The position numbers and the translations under genes are program-made. The notes beneath the pieces are model-generated. The model worked only from the letters and a program-made list of their open reading frames with translations. It had not been told where the DNA came from and ran no database searches. A DNA stretch of 64,000 nt, taken from positions 186,001 to 250,000 of the forward strand of contig OX621168.1 in assembly GCA_951640195.1 (NCBI GenBank), written 5' to 3'. Positions 56,651-64,000 of the stretch are shown piece after piece. The number at the start of each line of letters is the position of its first letter. Positions within the stretch are counted from its first letter, which is position 1. Source of the stretch: Porpolomopsis calyptriformis (lineage: Eukaryota > Basidiomycota > Agaricomycetes > Agaricales > Hygrophoraceae).

Positions 56651-59378
56651 ATGCATCCCGCTACTCACGCCCCCGATAGCCCCATGGCCACCGACGACGC
56701 GGCCCACCTTCACGAGCCAGACGGCGAAGCAATCCAACAGACCCAATCAACACAGCCACTTTCGCAGCCCATCCCTCCATCCGTAGATGGTCACCTTTGG
56801 GGCTTTCTCCAGCCCTGCAGCGCCGCTTTAACGCGAATTGACTTTTGGAAAATATCCCCCAGTTACTCCGTCGGCAGAAATTCTCAATCAAACGACGTCG
56901 TCCTGCCTGGCTACAAGATAAGTTCGTGAATTTCCCATCGTCACTCTCATTGCCCCCTGCCCTCTATCGCTAATTTCCCCTCCTCTCTTTTGCCACTCAA
57001 AACCAGGCAACAAACATTGCCGTATCACTTGGGATGGAAAGGATGATCATAGTTCTGCCGTGACCGTCTACGACACTTCCAGCAATGGGACTTTTGTAAG
57101 CTCATCATCCCTCATTGATCTCTTCCACAACCTTGATGCCAATATGACAGATTAATGGGAAGAAAATCGGCAAAGGTTGCACCAAGATCCTTCGGGAAGG
57201 CAATGAAATCGCCTTTGGAACCTCCATCCCACAGCCCAGGGACGGTGGCATTGAAGATTACCGTGAGTTTCCTCATTTTGGCTAGCCCCGTGAGACGGAA
57301 TTTCCTCCACTTCCTTCACAGGCTTTGTCTATCGTCACATCGCTAGCGGCGTTCCAGATGACGGCCTCTACGCCCACTACGACCTTAGCACGGAATTAGG
57401 CAAAGGGTCGTTCGCCACCGTCATGAAGGCCGTCTCTCGTTCCACCGGCTTATGGTACGCTATCAAAATGATCAACAAGGACAGGATAGCGAAATCGAAC
57501 GATAACCCGAACGCCTCTCGCGCGGCCCAGTTGGGTCGAGAGATCAGCATTTTGGAGAAATTAAGACATCCTAACATTTGCCAGCTAAAGGAGGTTTTCT
57601 ACACTCAGGGCAATATCTGTGCGTTTCTTGACTTTTCGGTTGTGGCCTGCTCATCGACGCGGAAATCCCGGGGGATAGATCTTGTATTAGAGCTAGTCGA
57701 GGGCGGGGATCTTCTCGACTATATTATAAAACGAAATGGACTTTGTGAGTTTGTTGTTTTATTTTCGCCCCCCCACCCGCAGGTATCCTGAGCCCATTGA
57801 TCCTCGGTGTAGCGGAAACTATCACCCGTCACATCACATATCAAATATGTGATGCGTTATCCGTAAGACCATCTCTTCGTCTATCTACCACATACTGATT
57901 TATTATTATTAGTATATTCATGGCATGGGTGTCGCTCATCGCGATTTGAAGCCCGAGGTCAATATCGTGACTCCTCCAGTTTACCGCGCTAACATAGCTT
58001 CAATGTTTAGAATGTCCTTTTGACGAAGGACGTGCCTCCCGTTGTCAAAGTCGCCGACTTTGGCCTCGCCAAAGTTGTTGATAGCCTTACTATGCTAAGG
58101 GTGAGTGTGCGATGGCTCTTTCTCTTGAATTATTTATTGAGTGGTGTCTGGCTATGCAGACTATGTGTGGTACACCGAGTTATTTAGCGCCGGAGATTGT
58201 TATGCAGACCAACCGTGAAGGCTACCACCATGTGGTTGATAGCTGGAGTGTTGGTGTCATAATCTTTTCCATGTCAGCGCAACGATTTAGCCATCTCTAA
58301 CACTTACGGCTGACAAATCGCCTTTCTTAGGCTTACAAACACGAGTCCTTTTATCGAGGATGATACTCAGAGGGATCTCAGGACCCGTATCGCAGAGCGT
58401 ACAGTCGACTGGTCCAGTCTCACTCACATAGGCGTCAGCCAGAATTGTGAGGCGTGTTACCCCTGGAAAACTATTATTATCTCACCTTTCTCTTTCCCAG
58501 GCGAAGCATTTATACGAGAGCTCTTGGAAGTCCGCCCCGAAATTCGCATGTCGTTGACATCGGCCCTCCAACATCCTTGGTTAAAAGAATATATCCCGGT
58601 ATATCCAAATCTGCGCTGCCCGCCCCAAATTGTCCCATCTGGAGACTCTCTAGCCGCTGAATCATCCATGCCCGCCGACATGGAGCAGAGCTACGGGGGT
58701 CCCAACACATCTGAGGACGCTGGAGTCAGCCAGGGACTCCAGCTCTTGACGATCCGGCCCTCAGCATCTCATGATTCGGCCGCGGATATAGTCTCGAACA
58801 TCCCTGGCGCATTCCCGAATGGTAACACCACCCCTAGGAACGGGATCACGCGAGAAGAGTCGCGTACAGCACCGTTGCAACGACGGAGCCAGGTGTTGTT
58901 GTTGGCTGCTGAGGGAGAAGAAGGTCCGCTTGTTCCTGAACCGTCGTGGGAAATGATAGAGAACATGAAGGCTGGTCGCAACGGCGATAAACCCGAGGAG
59001 GCGAATACGCCTAAAGAAGTGCAGGCGGGTCACAAGAGGCTGCGCTCCCACCTGACGCCGTTGCCGGAGGAGTACGATCATGTGCATGCGAGTCCGTCGG
59101 GGAATGCGAGTGCTGCGCGAAAGAAGGGAAGAACAGCTGAAGCCGATCACCCGGCTGGCGGTGCGGGGGAGAATGGGAAGAAGAAGGGTAGGGGTAAAGT
59201 GAACGGGAAGGCTGGTGCGGGTGCTACGACTGTGACGCCTCGCAATCGTGCCACCGGCGGTCAGAGGGAGGACGCTATTGAGGAGGATAATGAAGGACCT
59301 AGTACGCCCATCTCCCCGACAAGACCAAGGAGGTCATCGCGCTCTGTTGCGCAAAAGGCTGCCCGGCGATTTACTTGA
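56651..59378 (+). CDS. Checkpoint kinase Cds1/Chk2/Rad53 type (FHA plus Ser/Thr kinase)
   Basis: A DNA-damage and replication checkpoint effector kinase. The start at 56651 gives MHPATHAPDSPMATDDAA; SQ/TQ sites occur before the FHA domain (AIQQTQSTQPLSQPIPPS). The FHA domain has YSVGRNSQSNDVVLP, NKHCRITWDG and SSNGTFINGKKIGKG. The kinase domain shows TELGKGSFATVMKA, WYAIKMINK, LVLELVEGGDLLDYI, VAHRDLKPENVLL, VADFGLAKVV, TMCGTPSYLAPEIV and HVVDSWSVGVIIF. A final conserved block FIRELLEVRPEIRMSLTSAL leads into the C-terminal tail, which is basic and carries a likely nuclear signal (KKKGRGKVNGK) before PRRSSRSVAQKAARRFT-stop. About ten introns are present. All catalytic residues seen are intact. 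Confidence 0.94.
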
Positions 59379-60003
59379 AATCTTTTTTTTTTTTTTGTTT
59401 AATGATACGTACGTGATGTTTTTCATCTTTCACTATTGGTTTATATTGTGTTGGTTTTTCACTTCTCTTGACATAGTTGACCCGTTATCTCTTTAAACTG
59501 CTGACTAGTCGTCATTCCTCTCCCTCAGAAAAAGACAGCATGATCTCTTTACAAACCCTCACATCGTATATGTACTGTATATTAGTCTGTACACACCATA
59601 GTGCTCGACCCTGTCCATCTGATTCAGAGAATCAGATAATAAAATGCTTTGCGATTCACTGGAGGGGCTTTAGAGCTTCTAGAAACAGGTTTGAGTCCAT
59701 TTTGCGTTCAGCAAGAAGTCCTTTTCAGGGTTCCGATCAAGATCTGCCGCAGACTGGAATGTAAATGGACCAGGAGCGGAGAAAAACTATTAGTTGGGGG
59801 GAGTGCCGAGTCATCTCCGCTGAATGATCGTGACACAAAATTGCAGCACCGCCAACACCCGCTTCCCAGTATGGGTGACGATATGTATAGGTCAACCTTA
59901 TAAGGTGACGGCCACTGTCGACGCAGGGCTGTAGCGTGCTTGGAGAGGTCGCCGATTGATTAGATCCTTCATGTCCGCAAGATCATATCCCGCTTTTGGA
60001 AGG
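59379..60003. other. Intergenic region with F-box relic
   Basis: Between the kinase gene and the convergent F-box gene. The left part is AT-rich 3' flank. The centre holds the relic at 59656-59782. Nothing else was recognised. Confidence 0.5.
59656..59782 (-). pseudogene. Relic of an F-box gene paralogue
   Basis: On the minus strand this reads GPFTFQSAADLD, then FLLNAKWTQ and a stop, closely resembling GPLPFQSTADLEQ...ILLNANWTS in the intact F-box gene at 60004-61612. Nucleotide similarity to about 61281-61385 is visible (GATCTGCCGCAGACTGGAA against GATCTGCAGTAGACTGGAA). The F-box and the rest of the gene are not detectable nearby, so this is a fragment left from a tandem copy. Confidence 0.65.
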
Positions 60004-61612
60004 TCAGACATAGTCAAGTATTTCAACACACATCGGAAAGCGTTTAAACATACACAGCCGTCCTCTTATACCGTCCCAATTCACTAACTTTGGAAAATCG
60101 CGAGAAAGTGGGAGATCTCTGTTTATAACGGATCTGCTCCCTTCAGCATCATTGGTAACCGTTAACGCCAGCGATTTGAGGGGAGAAATGGCAATTATGT
60201 GAGCTACATCTGCCCGTAATCTGCCAGAGAGGAGGTGGTGGTGGCCGGTACGATTTTCGATTCTTGCTCCTGTCGATGTCCAAGATGCAGTGATTGAGCC
60301 CACAGAGGAGAAGGAAGTTTGCAATAGAAGGTCGAGAAATCCAAATTCACGTAAAGGTACTGGAAAGTCCAAGTCGCGCGAGGCAAAAATCGTTATGGTA
60401 GAGTATTGAGGTGGACCACAAGTATGATGGTGAGTGTTTTGGAGACAAGGGAGGAATATAGGGTTCGAGATCCAAAACGAGAGGCAGCCCTTATGAGACC
60501 GATCAAGGATGAGGCTTGGTGCAGTTAAAGAGTCAACCGGTTGGGTTGCTGGGTTAGGCAGGGGATATGCCTCAATAGCACATTGACCATTATTGGAATC
60601 AATTATGGCTAGCAAGTGGGTGTCTGACAGAATCTCTCGTCGACGTTTATTGTCCTTATTTATCAGCTATGGTAATATGGAAGAAATATGGCGTGGTAAG
60701 GGTGAGCATATATTCAGTATAGAACAACCATCACTCACATAGTGATCCTGTCGTGATAAGCTATACATTTGGTGAGTGGGAATGTGGAAGACCAAATGGT
60801 CACGATTGACCTGAAAGCCGAGGAAGTCGCCTCTAATGTCCATGTTGAAGACGTTTAAAAAACTTGAGGTTAGATCTATATACGTTCTCCAACTGAACTC
60901 AGCGGTGGCTTCCGATATGTTTAAATCCAGGAGCATCCTTGAGCAAGGGGACGTGAGTTTTAGCATGTAGCATGCCTCGAATTGTGGAACTTACAATATA
61001 GCTGGTCGGCCGAACCAACTTGGAACAGCGGCACACAACAACCGAGTATGCCATTCATGCGTACTCGTATTTGTGTCAATGACAGCGCAGTCGAAGAGAG
61101 AGATACGAGTATGGTAGGATGCAATTGGTCGTGCAAAGTTTTCATTGGTCGAGTCGAGATCAAAGCAGCTCAACTTATGGAAATCATTGAACAGTAGATA
61201 TCTGCCCATGACGAGTTTCATCTTCCGCGGCGCCGCTTGCGACGATTGAAAGCCTTCCAAAAGGACCCGCTGCGAAACAGGACGTGGAGACTGGGAAGTC
61301 CAATTTGCATTCAGTAAGATGCTCGTTTTGAGGTGCTGTTCAAGATCTGCAGTAGACTGGAACGGAAGTGGACCCGGAGGTCGAAGGAGCGTACACTGTC
61401 TGTATGCATCAACCCAAACAGGTCTTTCGCGGGTAAGGTGGTAAAATCCGTGTGATACCTGTCAGAATCGATTGGACCGATGGGTATATACGTTGACTCG
61501 AAAATTGGTTTCTTACCCGCCGCAGACGGTGGATGTCTGGAATTGACAGATAAGAAAGGATCTCGTACAGCAAATCGTAAGGCAAGGTTTCAAGTCTGGT
61601 GTTTTGCGCCAT
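60004..61612 (-). CDS. F-box protein with variable C-terminal region
   Basis: A predicted SCF ubiquitin-ligase receptor. The start at 61612 gives MAQNTRLETLPYDLLYEILS, followed by YLSIPDIHRLRR: a good F-box. One intron joins to VSHGFYHLTRERPVWVDAYR. The rest is a mostly beta-rich region (LLEGFQSSQAAPRKMK, YLLFNDFHKLSCFDLD, AVIDTNTSTHEWHTRLLCA, MLLDLNISEA, DFLGFQVNRDHLVFHIPTHQ, AIIDSNNGQCAIEAYPLP) and may form a propeller-like domain, ending EILDYV-stop at 60004. This arrangement recurs in Agaricomycete F-box families. The start lies only 53 bp from the stop of the upstream gene on the same strand. Substrate unknown. Confidence 0.78.
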
Positions 61613-61665
61613 CGTTCTGGCGCAAAGTAACTTGAAGTTGCTGACAAACCAAGGTACTAGATCGG

Positions 61666-64000
61666 TCAAACTTGATGCATCACCATACCGAATAAAGCCT
61701 CAAACTCTTCCCTGGACGGTCCTATAACTCCAAATGCATCCTGCAACATTCCACCGAGGTACTCAAGCTCATGGGTTACACCCTAAGCGCAATTTGTAAG
61801 AAATAATGGATGAAAAGTATAGGACCGACACTTACTTTCATTGTCAGGGCATAGGCGAAGAAAAGAAGATGCCTCGATCCTTTAACATCTCGGTTCTTTA
61901 CCACGTCAAGTTTTCTTATTGCGTCGACCTGGAACCACACTCATAAAGGGACCACTGGATAGGAAACTCGTTGCTTACCAAGCGCTGTCGCGATTGTTCG
62001 GCAGGAGGGAGGTAGGGAGGCAATGGTGCTTTTACTCTAAACGCGGAGGCTAGCGTGGAGAAGCTTAAGATGATGTTTCCAACCATTTCGCGTCGTTCCT
62101 TGTTGACGGGGATAATGAAATCTTGGCGGACACTCTGGGATGTTCTGTTAGGTTATATGAGGAGGGTACACATTTATTTGACTTGCCGTCAACCTGTCAT
62201 GTTCTGAGTCAAGGCAATCAAAGCGTAGAATACAACTACACTGACCATTCTTCTCGCGTAGTGACGCACCGCATACTGTGCAATTTATCAAGGATACTTT
62301 GCAGGCTGATCAGGATTGATCGATAGAGGGCTACTGGAAATGGTCCTTTTAAACGGGGCTCATGTTGAGTTTGAGCGAGTAGTCCTTCAAGCTCAATTAA
62401 CTTGATCTGAAGGTGAAGCTCCCTAAATCAAGCAGTCAATTGCCAGTGTTCGATGATAGACCGTTTACTCACATTGACATGAACTCTCTAATAGAATTCT
62501 TGAGCCTGGTGGAAGCGAGCCTCGATAGCAGCAATGTTCCTCCGCCGACTTGGGATGGATCACCGATCAGATCCCGTCCTTCAGGAGAGAAAGAATTAGA
62601 CGCTGCCAAGCGAGTGTACAACCATCCAATATTTAGACAAAATCTAGTCCAAAAACCCATGAGCAATTTACGATGTTAGCTGTGACCATGACTCAACTCC
62701 CCAAGCGCTTTGCTCAGTTCTCGTCTTGCCTCAGATGGCCACCATAGCCTTGACACGAGGACAGCCCAAACGACGCCCACAGTGACAGAAACAGAACGGT
62801 GGAATGCTACATCGATTACGGAAACATCTGCCTCGCGAAGATTGTAACTGAAAACTTCAAAGCTCAGTGAAGATGATGAGAAAAAAGTGGCCATGCGTAC
62901 CAAAAGAGACATGTCAAGTTATATGTTAAAAGAACAAATCTCCCAGATGGCGCGTGTTCCGGGGTGGCCACGATGTAATAGAAACACGGCAAGGAAAAGA
63001 AGAAGCCAAAGACCGAAAGGACGACAGGGTTGTCAGGGTAAAGTGTAAAAATCCCAGCGGCCATCCCTGCACCAAACCTGAGGGAAATTTATAAACGGGG
63101 TGACTCGGAAGTGACGAAGTTTTTCTTACAATGTGCCCAGAATCCGGTTAACACTCATGAAATTAGTCTGTAACGGGGGAAGTTAATAACTCATGATAGA
63201 TCTAAGGAAAAGACACTTGCGGCGCCAATAGTTGGGGATATAACAACGAAAAACTGAGAACGAGTAAAGCGAATAAGTAACGATAGAACAAAATAATAGC
63301 ATACCGAAACCAAAGCCCACTCTCCCCGATACTCGGTAAATAAAGGCCGAGTCCGATCAAAGAACGCGGGGGCTGCAAGTATCCCTGTAGCCATTCCTGC
63401 CTTGATTGCATATTTCACATGACGTTCTTTCAATTTCGACCCGAGAGCCCACAACTCCTGCTTCACGCGTCCTATAAAGGTGAGTTGAGAGCGAGACGGT
63501 GTTTGAATCGTATTCGGAGCGTGAGGTTGGATTCCGGGAAATGAGGCGTTACTATGACCGCCTCGAGAAAGGACCATAGAGGCTGTGTCATACAAAGCGG
63601 CGATCAGTTATGGGTTTGCCAGGAAAAATGTCTTGATCGTACAGAGGGAACGTTGCAATCTGCGCCGTCCGAATTTATCATAAGCCGAGTGCCTCGAAGA
63701 TGATTGAAACTTGAGACTTTTCGCTCCCCCCAAGAATATACGTTTCCACCATCCCGCGCGAGCTGATCTCTCTCGTTCAATACTGCATATCCTTGCCATA
63801 GCATCCACAAGCGATACGACTTCGCGAGCAAATTCCTGCAAGGTGAATATAAAACTGCGACGTTGGTCAGACGCAAAAAACATGGCGCCATCTTGGCTTT
63901 GAAGGAAACAGAGACTTACAAGTAAACCAGGAAAATGTGTTCACTATCACTCCCAATATACGTCGAATCTTCTTCCATAACAGAGTAAACCGAATTGGAA
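61666..64000 (-). CDS. Aromatic-acid-exporter-like membrane protein (ArAE_2/Bre4 type), 5' end outside window
   Basis: A large multi-pass membrane protein of the fungal family with ArAE_2_N (6TM) and DUF2421-type regions, related to FUSC-like exporters. The window holds the middle and C-terminus; the N-terminal exons lie beyond 64000. From the right edge the protein reads MEEDSTYIGSDSEHIFLVYF, FIFTLQEFAREVVSLVDAMA, LANPQLIAALYDTASMVLSR, VKYAIKAGMATGILAAPAFF, EYRGEWALVSVCYYFVLSL, GAGMAAGIFTLYPDNPVVLS, FVLLTYNLTCLFWYAW and SVTVGVVWAVLVSRLWWPSE. The C-terminal cytosolic part includes LDVVKNRDVKGSRHLLFFAY and GVTHELEYLGGMLQDAFGVI, ending MHQV-stop at 61666. The transported substrate is unknown; export of toxic or aromatic compounds is inferred from the family name only. 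Confidence 0.85.

Overview
This is a nuclear window from a filamentous basidiomycete, most likely Agaricomycotina. Nearly every gene is cut by short introns of about 45-70 bp with GT(A/G)NGT donors and YAG acceptors. The gene set includes a Cps1-type glycosyltransferase, a divergent G-alpha, F-box/LRR proteins, an HNH_2 nuclease pair and Ras-association adenylate cyclase. I saw no tRNA, rRNA, CRISPR array, bacterial operon or intact transposon. Gene spans run from start to stop codon and include introns. Exon joins were inferred by eye from splice motifs, reading frame and family conservation.

Layout: 0-5 kb is a tandem duplication of an HNH_2 endonuclease gene. The spacer between the copies carries a broken, partly inverted relic of the 3' end of the next gene. 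5-17 kb holds a family-2 polysaccharide synthase, an Ariadne/RBR ubiquitin ligase divergent from cytosolic lysyl-tRNA synthetase, a divergent G-alpha subunit and the ribosome-biogenesis GTPase NOG1. 18-28 kb has aminopeptidase P with a long repetitive N-terminal extension, a 2.7-kb gene-poor gap with a near-perfect 33-bp inverted repeat, and MIOS/Sea4 of the TORC1-regulating SEA/GATOR2 complex. 28-37 kb has two single-pass membrane proteins, an F-box-like protein, a Gpt2/Sct1-type acyltransferase and a securin-like protein. 37-42 kb has a NIPA-type transporter and a frameshifted S1/P1 nuclease. 42-51 kb has adenylate cyclase, signal peptidase subunit Spc3 and a small Zn2Cys6 factor. 51-64 kb has a frameshifted F-box gene, ribosomal protein uS2 (Rps0), a Cds1/Chk2 checkpoint kinase, another F-box gene with a relic of a paralogue, and a membrane protein of the fungal aromatic-acid-exporter-like family that runs off the right edge.

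Functionally, housekeeping genes for translation, ribosome assembly and secretion (KRS1, NOG1, RPS0, SPC3) are mixed with signalling genes (G-alpha, adenylate cyclase, MIOS, CDS1) and with fast-evolving families (F-box, HNH, S1 nuclease) that show duplication and decay. No multi-gene operon-like system was found. The most unusual items are the G-alpha lacking the catalytic glutamine, with a 9-nt microexon and a GC-AG intron; the strong hairpin in the gene-poor gap; the rearranged HNH duplication; and the S1/P1 nuclease pseudogene.
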